Below, one piece after another: positions 35,695-46,800 of a DNA stretch of 64,000 nt. Position 1 is the stretch's first letter, and each line of letters starts with the position of its first letter. Under the pieces are notes generated by a model. The model worked only from the letters and a program-made list of their open reading frames with translations, had not been told where the DNA came from and did not search any database. Both the position numbers and the translations under genes were made by a program. The stretch is from positions 33,315 to 97,314 of the forward strand of contig NZ_BAACAP010000223.1 in NCBI RefSeq assembly GCF_045865695.1, given 5' to 3'. This DNA is from Scytonema sp045865695. Lineage in GTDB: Bacteria > Cyanobacteriota > Cyanobacteriia > Cyanobacteriales > Nostocaceae.

Positions 35695-36594
35695 GTGCCT
35701 AAACGAATTGGTTTAATTTCTCTTCTCATTCTCTGTGGTTTGTGCAGTATGCCGCAACCAGGAACTGCACAAGCTTTAGTACCTCATACACTGCAATTGG
35801 ATGCAGCCAAATTGGAGCAGCAAGGTCTGGGTTTAGCAAAGGAAGCCGCTCAACTAGCTCAGTTCCAACAGTATGAACTTGCTTTGCCAAGAGCGCGGTT
35901 GGCATCGCAACTCGCTCCGAACAATGATAAAGTCTGGTTTCTCTTGGGTGGCTTGTATCTACAAACGAAGGATGTGAATACAGCAATTTCTGCTCTGAAC
36001 AAAGCAGCAACACTCAACCCTAAAAACGGAGATGTTCAATTTGCTCTGGGTTCGGCTCATTTTCAACAGCAAAAGTACCAGGAAGCTGCAAACTACTATC
36101 AAAAGGGATTGGCGCTAAAACCCAACGATCCAGAGGGTTTCTTTGATTTGGGTAATGCTTACTTTATGCTGCGTAAATTTCCGGATGCAGTCAGCCAGTT
36201 TAAAAAAGCAGTGTCTTTTGACAAAAAGTTTTGGCCTGCCATTAATAACATCGGATTAATTTTGTACGAGCAAGGTGACGTTCAAGGCGCGATCGCACAA
36301 TGGCAAAGTGCTGTTGCTATTGATAAGCAAGCGGCTGAACCTTTGTTAGCTCTTGCTGTGGCACTGTATACTAAAGGTGACCAAAAACAAGGGGTGACTA
36401 TGGGGCAAGCCGCACTCCGCATTGACGATCGCTATGCTGATGTAGATTTCCTCAAACAAAACCTTTGGGGCGCTCGCTTACTTGGTGATACACAGAAATT
36501 TTTGGAATTACCTAGCATTCAAGCTGCTCTCCAACAAGATGTATCTGGTTCTCCATCTCCTGCCAAGCTACCACAAAAACAGGCTCCACAATGA
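35695..36594 (+). CDS. Exported TPR-repeat protein
   Basis: 299 residues starting at a GTG (35695) preceded by AGGGGCGGTA. The signal peptide MPKRIGLISLLILCGLCSM is followed by PQPGTAQA, with likely cleavage after AQA. At least five tetratricopeptide repeats follow, e.g. VWFLLGGLYLQTKDVNTAIS, VQFALGSAHFQQQKYQEAAN and GFFDLGNAYFMLRKFPDAVS. The tail is Pro/Gln-rich (SPSPAKLPQKQAP). It is probably a periplasmic scaffold; partners are unknown. Confidence 0.88.
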   Translation: MPKRIGLISLLILCGLCSMPQPGTAQALVPHTLQLDAAKLEQQGLGLAKEAAQLAQFQQYELALPRARLASQLAPNNDKVWFLLGGLYLQTKDVNTAISALNKAATLNPKNGDVQFALGSAHFQQQKYQEAANYYQKGLALKPNDPEGFFDLGNAYFMLRKFPDAVSQFKKAVSFDKKFWPAINNIGLILYEQGDVQGAIAQWQSAVAIDKQAAEPLLALAVALYTKGDQKQGVTMGQAALRIDDRYADVDFLKQNLWGARLLGDTQKFLELPSIQAALQQDVSGSPSPAKLPQKQAPQ

Positions 36595-36929
36595 AGGAAG
36601 CCGATATATGGTGAATAGGGAGTGACGTGTTTTATGGTAGATTATTACCCCCACCACACCCTATTCCCTAAAAACACTTGCTCTATGTGCCGTATAGTAG
36701 TACATATATATTAAGTAAGAGGAGAATGGGAATGGCGATTGGGGAGTAGGGACTGGGGACTGGGAAGAGGAAATGAATAACTTCTAAAAATTCCTAATCG
36801 CCAATCCCCAATCGCCAATCCCCAATTGAGACTTGTGTTCTTAAGCCAAGAACATTACCATTAGAGTTCTCAGGGTGCAACTCACAGCAAGAGTGGATTC
36901 CATCAATGGTTCCTCTCCAAAAAGTCGGC

Positions 36930-37334
36930 TTAGTTATCACTCTTAGGCAGCAGTGCTATGATTTGGTCAACAAACTGTTGGTGATCGACAACAGGTTTGG
37001 AGATATAACCATCTGCACCGCTCGCTTTGAGAAAGTTCTCGCGATCGCCCTCCATAGCGTGTGCTGTCACGAGAATGATAGGTAAAGAAGCTGTTTGTGG
37101 ATCGGATTTCAACATTTGTGTGATTTTGATTCCATCTACAGATTTACCTTGATAAACACTTCGTGACAGAGAAACATCCATCAAAATAATGTCAACTTCC
37201 CCTCCTTGGGCATATTTCATTACTTCGTCCACGTTTTCAGTATGTTTTACGTCCAAGCCGCCACGCTTGGTCAAAATTTTAGAAAAAACGCGAGCATTAA
37301 TCAAATCGTCTTCGACAATCAAAACAGTTTTCAT
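36930..37334 (-). CDS. Single-domain response regulator (CheY-like)
   Basis: 134 residues, a receiver domain only. Acidic pocket VEDD (residues 8-10 with D9/D10), phosphoacceptor D53 in IILMDVSLSR, Thr in LVTAHAME and Lys in YISKPV are all present. An insertion after the phosphorylation site (SRSVYQGKSVDGIKI) is somewhat long. With no output domain it must act through a partner, such as a kinase hybrid. No kinase gene is nearby. Confidence 0.92.
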   Translation of the reverse strand: MKTVLIVEDDLINARVFSKILTKRGGLDVKHTENVDEVMKYAQGGEVDIILMDVSLSRSVYQGKSVDGIKITQMLKSDPQTASLPIILVTAHAMEGDRENFLKASGADGYISKPVVDHQQFVDQIIALLPKSDN

Positions 37335-37600
37335 GAGAATTTGACATTCAGATAGCTCATCTTAACTAAAGGCACACAAGAGTTGTCAGGGGGATTACCA
37401 CCAAGTAAAAACTACGAGTGTTGCCGACTGTTGAAATTAATGAATAATAAATCGTCGTCAACAAGGATAATACTACTGCTTTCTATTGTATGACTATCAA
37501 GATTTTGTAATGAAGAGCAGTTCATCCGTTATGCTGTGGTTGCTGCAGTCTTTATTAATGGCAAATTTTGTGTAGTTGAAATTTTGGGGAAACAAATCTC

Positions 37601-40141
37601 ATGGCGAAACAGTTAAACCTCCTCCCGGAGGGACAGGTCATTACCACAGCCTTGCATACTGAGATGCAAAGGTCATATCTAGAATATGCCATGAGTGTCA
37701 TAGTCGGGCGGGCGTTACCAGACGTGCGAGATGGTTTAAAACCAGTTCACCGACGCATTTTATATGCTATGCACGAATTAGGTCTTGTCCCTGACCGACC
37801 CTATCGTAAGTGCGCTCGTGTGGTGGGTGATGTATTGGGTAAATACCATCCTCATGGGGATCAAGCAGTTTACGATGCTCTAGTAAGACTGATACAAGAC
37901 TTTTCTAGTCGCTATCCCTTACTAGCAGGACATGGCAATTTCGGTAGTGTGGATAATGACCCTCCAGCTGCGATGCGTTATACAGAAACGCGGCTCGCGC
38001 CAATCAGCCACGAAGGTATATTGGCGGAAATTGGAGATGAAACCGTAGATTTTATAGGAAATTTTGATAACTCTCAGCAAGAACCAACGGTACTACCCGC
38101 ACAATTACCATTCCTGTTACTGAATGGTAGTTCTGGTATTGCTGTGGGTATGGCAACAAACGTTCCACCTCACAATTTAAATGAAGTTGTTGATGGATTG
38201 ATTGCGTTAATTGACGCTCCCGATCTATCTGACGAAAAATTGTTTGAGCTAATACCAGGACCGGATTTTCCCACAGGGGGCGAAATTGTGGGGAATACCG
38301 GAATTCGCGAAGCATACACCACGGGGAAAGGAAGTATAGTTTTGCGAGGAGTTGCTCAAATTGAGGAAGTTCCTGCTAGTAAAGGAACTAAGCGGCGCAC
38401 GGCAATTGTTGTAACGGAATTGCCCTATCAAGTGAATAAAGCTGGTTGGATTGAAAAGGTTGCAGAACTGGTCAACCAGGGTCGTTTGCAAGGAATTGCT
38501 GACATTCGCGATGAAAGCGATCGCGATGGCATACGAGTGGTTATTGAACTCAAACGCGATACCAATCCTCAAGAAATTCTCCAAAATTTATATCACCAAA
38601 CCGCTCTGCAAAGTAATTTCGGAGCAATTCTCCTAGCCTTGGTTGACGGACAACCTCGTCAGTTGAGTTTGCGTCAACTCTTGCAAGAGTTTTTGAATTT
38701 TCGCGAACAAACGCTCAACCGTCGCTACAGCTACGAGTTGGTTAAGGCAGAAAGTCGCCAACACTTGGTCGAAGGTTTACTCAAAGCACTCGAGCGTATA
38801 GATGAAGCGATTGAGATTTTGAGAAATGCAGCTGATGGAACTACGGCAAAAATTAGCTTGCAAACCCAACTGAGTTTAAGTGAGGTACAAGCAGATGCAC
38901 TTTTGGCAATGCCAATGCGACGCTTAACAGGTTTGGAACAGCAAAATTTACAGAAGGAGTACGAACAACTCAACGAGCAAATTCAGTTATTGGGAAGATT
39001 GCTGAGCGATCGCAAAGAGTTATTGAAGTCGTTGAAAAAAGACCTCCGTACTCTCAAGCGCAAGTACAGTGATGCTCGTCGTACCAGAATTTTAGTGCCG
39101 CAAGAGGGAAACCAGGGAGGTAAAAAAGCTTCCGAGCACAAGAGCAGAGGAGCCGAGGAATCAATTTCCGCATTCTCAGACGGGAGTGTGGAAACGAGTC
39201 CAAAATTAGCAGTTCCAGCAGAAGATGTGGTTTTGGAGTTTAGTCACCGGGGATATGTCCGTCGTCTTCAGTCTTCAGCTAAAAAGTCAAAAGTTGAAAA
39301 TGGTACGGCGGATAATGACTTTATTGTCCAAACCGTTTCTACTGACACGGAAAAAGAACTGCTTGTCCTTTCAAGTGGTGGGAAAGTTTACCCGGTTAGG
39401 GTAGGTGATATTCCTCCCACTAACGGACGTTCTGCACGCGGAACGCCACTAATAACCTTGCTCTCTAGTACCGCTCAAGGTACACAAGAAACTGTTATTA
39501 ACCGCTTTGTACTGCCTGAAAATCCAGATGGGACTGAGATAATTTTTCTGACTAAGCAAGGACGAATCAAGCGTCTGTCCCTAACAGAATTGACTAACTT
39601 GTCTCGTCGCGGCATTACAGTTTTGAAGCTGAAAGATGATGATGAATTGTTGTGTACCCAGTTTGCGACTACAGGGAAACACGTGTTTGTCGCTAGTTCG
39701 GGAGGTCGAGTTTTAAGGTTTTTGGTGAATGACGAACAACTCCCAATCATGGGTCGTACAGCTATGGGCGTGCAAAGTTTGCGCCTTCGCCAACGAGAAA
39801 CTATGGTGGGATGTGTCACTTTTGAGACAGAGGGAAATTTATTACTGATTACTCAAGCAGGGTATGCTAAACGTCTATCTATCAATGGGTTGCGACCTGC
39901 AAACCGTGGAGATATTGGTACTCAAATCTTTAAATTTGCTGATAAAACGGATACCCTCGCGGGGATGGTAAAAGCGATCGCATCTTCTGAAGTCGCGATA
40001 ATAACCAATCAGCAGCGAGTGATTCGCCTTGCAGTAGAAACGGTAGCAACTATAGGTAGAGATGGCACGGGTGAGAAAGTGCTTCAACTTAACCGGGATG
40101 AAAAAGTGACTACAGTCGTTCCGCTGACCAGTGACCAGTAA
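37601..40141 (+). CDS. gyrA: DNA gyrase/topoisomerase subunit A
   Basis: 846 residues. Breakage-reunion domain: catalytic Tyr127 in AAMRYTETRLA, and the quinolone region GKYHPHGDQAVYD, where Gln88 stands at the place of E. coli Ser83. The C-terminal beta-pinwheel has six blade-like repeats (GRIKRLSLTELTNLSRRG, GYAKRLSINGLRPANRGD and others). A canonical QRRGGKG GyrA-box was not seen; TNLSRRGITVLKL is the nearest. It could therefore be the gyrase or the second GyrA/ParC-like protein of cyanobacteria. The last residues TSDQ come from a GACCAGT repeat that overlaps the stop. Confidence 0.9.
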   Translation: MAKQLNLLPEGQVITTALHTEMQRSYLEYAMSVIVGRALPDVRDGLKPVHRRILYAMHELGLVPDRPYRKCARVVGDVLGKYHPHGDQAVYDALVRLIQDFSSRYPLLAGHGNFGSVDNDPPAAMRYTETRLAPISHEGILAEIGDETVDFIGNFDNSQQEPTVLPAQLPFLLLNGSSGIAVGMATNVPPHNLNEVVDGLIALIDAPDLSDEKLFELIPGPDFPTGGEIVGNTGIREAYTTGKGSIVLRGVAQIEEVPASKGTKRRTAIVVTELPYQVNKAGWIEKVAELVNQGRLQGIADIRDESDRDGIRVVIELKRDTNPQEILQNLYHQTALQSNFGAILLALVDGQPRQLSLRQLLQEFLNFREQTLNRRYSYELVKAESRQHLVEGLLKALERIDEAIEILRNAADGTTAKISLQTQLSLSEVQADALLAMPMRRLTGLEQQNLQKEYEQLNEQIQLLGRLLSDRKELLKSLKKDLRTLKRKYSDARRTRILVPQEGNQGGKKASEHKSRGAEESISAFSDGSVETSPKLAVPAEDVVLEFSHRGYVRRLQSSAKKSKVENGTADNDFIVQTVSTDTEKELLVLSSGGKVYPVRVGDIPPTNGRSARGTPLITLLSSTAQGTQETVINRFVLPENPDGTEIIFLTKQGRIKRLSLTELTNLSRRGITVLKLKDDDELLCTQFATTGKHVFVASSGGRVLRFLVNDEQLPIMGRTAMGVQSLRLRQRETMVGCVTFETEGNLLLITQAGYAKRLSINGLRPANRGDIGTQIFKFADKTDTLAGMVKAIASSEVAIITNQQRVIRLAVETVATIGRDGTGEKVLQLNRDEKVTTVVPLTSDQ

Positions 40142-40284
40142 CCAGTGACCAGTGACCAAAGATCGGCGAACAGTATCCACTAATCACTAGTCACAGATCG
40201 CCAAATCCCAGCAACAAAGACAAAGAAATAATAGAAGGTAATCGTACCCACTGGTCACTGGTCACTGGTTACTGGTCACTGATT
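40126..40284. repeat. Heptamer short tandem repeats (accagtg) in opposite orientations
   Basis: CTGACCAGTGACCAGTAACC and more units lie at 40126-40160, overlapping the gyrA stop. The inverse form TGGTCACTGGTCACTGGTTA lies at about 40250-40284. The two blocks could pair across ~90 bp and end gyrA transcription. Confidence 0.85.
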
Positions 40285-40396
40285 ACTGATAAGTCAAACA
40301 AATACAAAAAATGTAAAATAAGATGACATTTCTTAAGAAAATTTATTATACTTGTTTACATAAGGTAACAAATTTCCAAGAAGTAAGGTACCAACT

Positions 40397-40576
40397 ATGC
40401 AAAATACAACAAGAGCTACTACTCCCGTAATCGACGATCGCAACGCTTGGCGCTGGGGTTTCACTCCTCAAGCGGAAATCTGGAATGGTCGTTTGGCAAT
40501 GATTGGTTTCTTAGCTGCTGCTTTGATTGAGTTATTTTCTGGTCAAGGCTTCCTGCACTTCTGGGGGATTCTGTAA
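40397..40576 (+). CDS. High-light-inducible protein (Hlip/SCP), copy 1
   Basis: 59 residues. The single membrane helix carries the chlorophyll-binding motif in AEIWNGRLAMIGFLAAALIE (E-x-x-N-x-R). The ending GQGFLHFWGIL is also typical. These proteins bind chlorophyll and carotenoid and protect photosystem assembly under high light. AGAAGTAAGGTACCAACT precedes the ATG. It is 41 bp before a second, ~90% identical copy and probably on one transcript with it. Confidence 0.95.
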   Translation: MQNTTRATTPVIDDRNAWRWGFTPQAEIWNGRLAMIGFLAAALIELFSGQGFLHFWGIL

Positions 40577-40617
40577 ATTTTCATAAAGATAAGTCATTAT
40601 ACTTTGGAGAACTAACC

Positions 40618-40797
40618 ATGCAAGATACAACAAAAGTTACTACTCCCGTAATCGGCGATCGCAACGCTTGGCGCTGGGGCTTCACTCCTCAAGCAGAAGT
40701 ATGGAACGGTCGTTTGGCAATGATTGGTTTCTCAGCTGCTGCTTTGATTGAATTGTTTACTGGTCAAGGCTTCCTACACTTCTGGGGTATTCTGTAA
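40618..40797 (+). CDS. High-light-inducible protein (Hlip/SCP), copy 2
   Basis: 59 residues, differing from copy 1 at only a few sites (e.g. MQDTTKVTTPVIGDRN against MQNTTRATTPVIDDRN, and GFSAAALIELFTGQ). The binding motif EVWNGRLAMIGF is intact. TTGGAGAACTAACC gives a good ribosome-binding site. A strong hairpin follows at 40821-40855. The two genes are a recent tandem duplication. Confidence 0.95.
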   Translation: MQDTTKVTTPVIGDRNAWRWGFTPQAEVWNGRLAMIGFSAAALIELFTGQGFLHFWGIL

Positions 40798-40820
40798 TCT
40801 TGAATTTTCCTAGAAAACGC

Positions 40821-40855
40821 AAGAAACCCGGTTTCAACAAGAAATCGGGTTTCTT
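40821..40855. terminator. Bidirectional terminator between hli copy 2 and sigA
   Basis: Arms AAGAAACCCGGTTTC (40821-40835) and GAAATCGGGTTTCTT (40841-40855) pair over 15 bp with one G-T, around a 5-nt loop. The flanking T/A residues fit an intrinsic terminator acting for the hli genes from the left and sigA from the right (sigA ends at 40890). Confidence 0.85.
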
Positions 40856-40889
40856 ATTATGTTCTCGCTTCTTCTAGAACAAGAAGACT

Positions 40890-42071
40890 CTAGCGGATAT
40901 ACTCTTTAAGAACGCTGTTGCGATTTGGGTGACGTAACTTGCGAAGTGCTTTCGCCTCAATTTGACGAATCCGTTCGCGAGTCACATTAAAGATTTGCCC
41001 AATTTCTTCTAGAGTCTTCATGCGACCATCATCTAAACCGTAGCGCAATCTGAGAACATCTCGTTCGCGAGGGCTGAGACTATCAAGAACTTTTTCCAAA
41101 TCCTCTCTCAGCAGATTCTTGGAAACTTGATCTTCTGGAGTTTCGCCATCAGATTCGATAAAATCGCCCAATCGAGAATCTTCTTCTTTACCGATTGGTG
41201 TTTCTAGTGAAATTGGTAACTGAGCGGACTTAGCGATAAATCTCAGTTTCTCAATGGTCATTTCCATTCTCGTAGCAATTTCTTCCTCTGTGGGTTTGCG
41301 TCCCATTTCTTGAGAAAGCAGCTTGGTTGTTTTCTTGATACGAGATATGGTTTCATAAAGGTGAACTGGAAGACGGATAGTCCGTGATTGATCGGCGATC
41401 GCTCTTGTGATTGCCTGACGAATCCACCATGTCGCGTAAGTGGAGAATTTATAACCTTTTTCGTGGTCAAATTTTTCTGCGGCGCGAATCAAACCGAGAC
41501 TGCCTTCCTGAATCAAATCTTGGAAAGACAAACCCCGATTCATGTATTTCTTAGCAATTGAAACTACAAGACGCAGGTTGGATTGCACCATTTTGTCTTT
41601 CGCTCTACGACCAACGTGCAGTCGGTAGCGGAATTGTGGCAGTGGTAGTTGTACTGCTTCTGCCCATTCACTATCGTATGGTTCGCGAGATAACTGTAGT
41701 GAAAGTTTTTCACGTATCCGTTCTAATTCAAGCAGATCGGCGATTTTTCTTGCCAGTTCAATTTCTTCATCTGCACGTAATAGGCGAATCCGTCCTATTT
41801 CTTGCAAGTAAAGGCGAATCGAATCCTCGGTATAATGCTTCTTTTTAGTTTGAGACCGACGACGCGATTTAGCGGCTTTCCCAGACTTTGCGTCGTCCTC
41901 ATCAGACTGAGGTTCTAAAAATTCATCAAGTTCGCCGTCATCGCCAATCAGCAAGTCCTCTTCATCATCTATCAAGAGTTCTTCCAACTCGAGTTCAGGC
42001 TGATTCATCTCGATTTCTAGTTCGTCAGGCTGATATGCTATTTGTTCGAGTACGTTATTAGCCTGGTTCAT
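40890..42071 (-). CDS. sigA: Principal RNA polymerase sigma factor SigA (RpoD, group 1)
   Basis: 393 residues, the normal cyanobacterial length. An acidic N-terminal region (ELEIEMNQPELELEELLIDD) leads to region 1.2 (DSIRLYLQEIGRIRLL), region 2 (QSNLRLVVSIAKKYMNRGLS, YATWWIRQAITRAIADQSRT), region 3 and region 4 (SPRERDVLRLRYGLDDGR, LEEIGQIFNVTRERIRQIEA). It directs vegetative transcription. It is a single gene with terminators on its 3' side, separated from gyrB by a long non-coding gap. Confidence 0.96.
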   Translation of the reverse strand: MNQANNVLEQIAYQPDELEIEMNQPELELEELLIDDEEDLLIGDDGELDEFLEPQSDEDDAKSGKAAKSRRRSQTKKKHYTEDSIRLYLQEIGRIRLLRADEEIELARKIADLLELERIREKLSLQLSREPYDSEWAEAVQLPLPQFRYRLHVGRRAKDKMVQSNLRLVVSIAKKYMNRGLSFQDLIQEGSLGLIRAAEKFDHEKGYKFSTYATWWIRQAITRAIADQSRTIRLPVHLYETISRIKKTTKLLSQEMGRKPTEEEIATRMEMTIEKLRFIAKSAQLPISLETPIGKEEDSRLGDFIESDGETPEDQVSKNLLREDLEKVLDSLSPRERDVLRLRYGLDDGRMKTLEEIGQIFNVTRERIRQIEAKALRKLRHPNRNSVLKEYIR

Positions 42072-43884
42072 GCCGCGTTCCTCATGCTCCTTGCAGAATC
42101 AATTACTCAAGATTACGTTTACCACCCTTTGCAGTAAGCTAATTAGCCAACATAAAAGAGGGTTTTTGGCAAATTTGCCACTCTATTTCTCAGAATCTTA
42201 TGCGCCTTTCACGTGAGATGCTTGCCCAGAGGGGGCTGTTCTCCTGAAGGTCAACATATTTTTCGGTCGTGACTGCATATGTTGTTTGGCAACACAACAG
42301 GTGACCAGTTCGTCTAAAAAAGACTTGTCTTGCTAAAAAAATTTACTAGTTCATACAAATGAATATGACTGTTGGGGGATTCTTTTGTAAAGACTGTAAC
42401 GATTGTAGCCTGTTTCACAGAAAATGCACTCTTTTTGTGGTGTAACCATGAAGTTATTAAAATGGGTTCAAGGCTGTTCTAGCAAAAAGAATTGAAAAAT
42501 GGTACCCATATTTTTGAATTTTCTTCAAAACTTTCTGAGGTGAAAGTTTATAGGTACGAGTGCTCATATCTAGTTTCCAGTATTAAGCAAAACAGCAACT
42601 ACTTAGGAATAGTGCGATCGCACACTTTCTCATACTAGAAAGACACTTACTTCCATTTTTACATTTCCTTCATTAAGTTATCGCAAAATCTTTAAAAAAC
42701 GCTTGCTTGCACAAAAGTTTATCGTTTTAACGTCACTTAAGGAGGTTTTGCGTTTTCTTTTAACAGGCATTTCATAGGTGAATGACAATTGTGGTGCTTT
42801 GTGAAGTTGACTCAACCTTGTTCTGCTTGTCATCTCAACTAAGGAGTTAAGGACTAGGGCAGAATCAGCTCGACACTTAAGGAATCCAGACTTAACTCAA
42901 ATGGTCTCTCTCCCAGGTTAGCGTACTGCTGAAATTTCCATCCTTTGAAACTTGACAAACCGTTCCTATTGTATACAACGATATTCTAATCAATTTAAAA
43001 AGGATTTGACAGTTGAGAATATTGATATTAACCGATTTAACACAAGAGTGCATAGGTTAAATGCAAAATATACTCAAATTTCAAATACAGTTCCGAGAAA
43101 TATATTTGACAGGTTAACAATCGTGCTCATCGTAGTGACCCTAGGTTAGAAAGTCAGTACAGGTAACTTTCTATGCTTCAATAATTTCCAATCTCATTCA
43201 GATAGTGATGCAACTTCAGAAACACGGTAGCCCCCAAGTAACGCTACACATTTCGTTCTCAGTATGTGCCAGACAACAAGGCCGTTGATTGAGAGTGCAT
43301 TCCACTAACTATAAAGAGATGATAATATTATGATTACAATTTACAGATATTTTCTTCAAATACTGTGATTTTTAATACCTTTATTAACAAAATAAATTAC
43401 TCTATCTGAAGAAAGAGATTAATAAATATTTTTTATATGTTTTATAAACAACTTTAAATAATATAAAGTAAATCTTTAAAAATCTTTACTGCTAAAACCT
43501 CTGTTCGGAGTATTCTGGCGACTGGGGATTGGGGATTGGGAAAGAGACATTTTCGTCTTTGGTTGTGGGATCTTCTCTCGATCCGGTGGCTCTGCCTGGG
43601 AATGCTTTACAGGAGGCGGAGCCTCCAGATGATTACAGTAGTTTTCATACACATCTTGTGGAGTGATAGTATTGTTCGCTTACTCGAAAACTGCTGTCAG
43701 TTGAGGCAGAGGCTCGAAATACACATTCCCAGGTAGAACCACCGGATCGAGGAAGAACGAGGAAGACGAAGAAAATTCATGGACTATATGTGGGGTGGTT
43801 TTCTAGCCCGCCTTATAAATAAGTGTACGGGCGTCCTCGCCCGTACCACGAACTTCTGGGAGAATTTATTGCTTGGAAATCCCC
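42072..43884. other. 1.8-kb region without recognised genes
   Basis: AT-rich and mostly without long frames. A 65-codon frame at 42952-43149 has no family features or ribosome-binding site and was rejected. The right part (43520-43760) has interspersed palindromes, such as GGAGGCGGAGCCTCC at 43612-43626, and GGGGATTGGGGATTGGGA. The leftward sigA promoter(s) must lie at its left end. A non-coding RNA could be here, but I could not identify one. Confidence 0.55.
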
Positions 43885-46800
43885 TTAGATGTCTAAATCC
43901 GTCAGGTTAAGTTTAGAACCGTAGGTTTCAATGAATTCGCGACGGGGGGCTACACGATCGCCCATCAAAATTGTGAAAATGCGATCGGCTTCAGCAGCAT
44001 CTTCAATTTCCACTTGTTTGAGAGTACGTTGTGCTGGGTCCATAGTGGTATCCCAAAGCTGTTGAGGCATCATTTCACCCAACCCTTTAAAGCGTTGTAT
44101 GGTGTAATTCGCGTTTTCAGGAAAACTTCTTATGTGTTCTTGTAATTCGCGCTCGCTGTAAAGATACCTATGATTTTTGCCCCTTTCCACCTTAAAGAGT
44201 GGAGGACAAGCAATGTAGACGTAGCCTTGCTCAATCAACGCCCTCTGATACCGATAGAAGAAAGTTAACAACAGTGTACGGATATGAGCGCCATCTACAT
44301 CAGCATCCGTATTATGTGCACACAAACCACCAGTTCCACAGACAAAGTTTTCATCATCTTGAACTGAGAAGTCGTAAACATACTCACCTACTGGTTCAAT
44401 TTCCTCAGCACGAATAACGCGCAGTCCCATCAAATCATCACTGATATGCACGTAGTCTTGAGCCTTACGAACAGGACTTGCTAATAACACCTCTAGTTTG
44501 TGAGCATTTGCGTGTCGCTGCCAAATTTGACGGCATTTAGCAATTTGTTCTTTACCACAAATGGTAATGCTGTAGTAAGGATGCCTTGTTTGAATGAGCG
44601 CATTTAGATTTTGGGATGGTAGATGATAAGAGTTTGCAGCAATTATGCCAAGTTGCCCTAATAGATATAACAGACCATCCTTAAGCTCGGCAGAGTTTGT
44701 GGTGAACGATAGGTGTTTCCCTACTGTTGTACCATCACCAAGGAAATAACTTTCCAAGAAAGCGAGTTGCAGTTCTTCAGATACGCTAAACAAAATATCT
44801 GGCAATTTCTTTTGGTGTGCTACCTCAGCTACGTTCCATGCTCGCAACAATCTAGCAGCCGCGACACTGTGGAAGTAGAGCTTAATCCCATCACTATTGG
44901 GATCGTTATACTGACGTGGTGTTTCCCCAAAGACTGCTTCAACAGCAGCTTTGATTTCTGGTATGAACTGCTCGTCCTTTTTACCCAAGTTAAGGCTAAC
45001 TTGATGTTTGCTCAATGTTCCTTCAGCAACATACCAGCCCAAAAACCACATTAATTCGCGAGTAATGGGTAAGTAACGCGCAAATACTTTTTCACCATGT
45101 GCTTGTGGGACAAGCTGTACATCATCACCCAACTGAGCCACTTCACTAGATGTAAATTCATCCAATGGCTTGTAGCAGCTTACCTTACGCCAACGGGCAT
45201 TCTTGCTCGTATCATCTTGAGCTAACCACTCATCTAATTTGGAAGGCAGTTGCTCGTAGACAACAGTATCATCCCAGTTAATTGCATCCAAATAACTAAG
45301 GAATTGGGACAAAATGGGTTTGTTGATACCACGTTCCCAGTGACTGATAGTAATTGGTTGCTTGACTCCACAGGCACTTGCTACCTGCATTTGACTTTTT
45401 CCAGATTGCTGACGTGCTACGATTAGGCGCTGCCAATCTTTAGTTTCCACCGCAATTCGCGGTTCGCTCAACAAGTCGCTACGTTCTACTTTTGCCAAAA
45501 CTCGTGAAGCTGCTACGCGACGAACATCTTCTCCTTTGACATACAGCCCTTTTGTTAATTCCGCACGATAGAAGGTGTCAAGTAAGTCGATGCGTGTGGG
45601 GCAATCTTGAGGACGGGGTAAGCGGCGACTAGCAACTAAAATGTCACCTGTCTTGATTTCGTTACCTTTCTTTAACTGTACTTTTCCATCTTCATAGACA
45701 AACACGCTGTGTGAAGATGTTACCTTGACAGAACGGTTGTAGCGGGTTGTTAGTTTGTACATCGGCTCCTCATGACCGTGACGAATCACGGCTTTGAGAG
45801 GTCGGAAGCGGGTAGCATGGGTAACTTGGTCGAAGGAGATAACTTGGTATTGATCAACACTACGACGCCCTTCTACACAATCATCAATCAATTTTCCAAT
45901 GGAGACAAACTCTGTACGTCCTGTGTTATCCATCACTAGGGTGGGTTCATCTCCGGCTACGCTCATGACCACAACTCGGTGATAGCGAAGTTGAGACGCA
46001 TCAAATTCTTCACCTTTCACTCCCAATCCAAGTGCTGTAATCAGGGATTGAATTTCTGTGTTTTTGTAAATTTTGGAGTCGTCGGTTTTCTCAATATTGA
46101 GGATTTTACCACGTAGGGGAAGAATTGCTTGAAAACGGCGATCGCGTCCTTGCTTGGCACTGTTATGAACGAATATGCCACTAGCTAGAGCAAAATTGTG
46201 GGTATAGGGAACTTCTATGTCGTAAACGTCTACCCTTTCTTCTAAGTTTTCAATGGAGACAACACGGTGGTTGTAGTTAGAAACTGCTTCCGTGGCAAGA
46301 GTTTGATTCCCATTGAAGTAGCGATCGCAAAACTTATCAAACCGTAGCAAAGACTTATCTTTTGTTTGCAAGCGGTAACTTTGATAAGCATCCAAATCCA
46401 GCTTGCCTTGCTCAACTTCGATTTCCTTAAGAGTAGCAAGGGTTTTGCGATAGTATGTCTGTTCTAAAGCTGCCTTACGCTTTGCTCGAAACTCTGGTGT
46501 CCATTGTTCTTGAGTCTTTTCCCGACGCCAGTTCAACAACTCCTCATCCTGCCATTGTTGCTTTGCCAAGAGAGAATTAGCTGCACGCGCTTGGGGATGA
46601 TTAGCATAATAATTGCGAACTCGTTCAGCCTGAGATGTACGGTTTGCTTCATCGCTCCAATAATCTTGCTGGGCTTTGTTGAGCCGTTCAATGTTTTGTT
46701 GGCGGTACGTGTCGTTAGTATTGTAGTACTCGCGCCACTTACTCACCATGTAAGCTTTGTAAGCTTGGTCTTGCCATTGTACTCTCGCTTGCTGTGAAAG

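Noticed and set aside
40321..40396. HLR1-type light-response element before the hli genes
   Set aside because: TTTACATAAGGTAACAAA near 40360 is only loosely similar; the two half-sites are not in the expected phase.
42952..43149. 65-codon frame in the sigA-gyrB gap
   Set aside because: No ribosome-binding site, no family features, and composition like the surrounding non-coding DNA.
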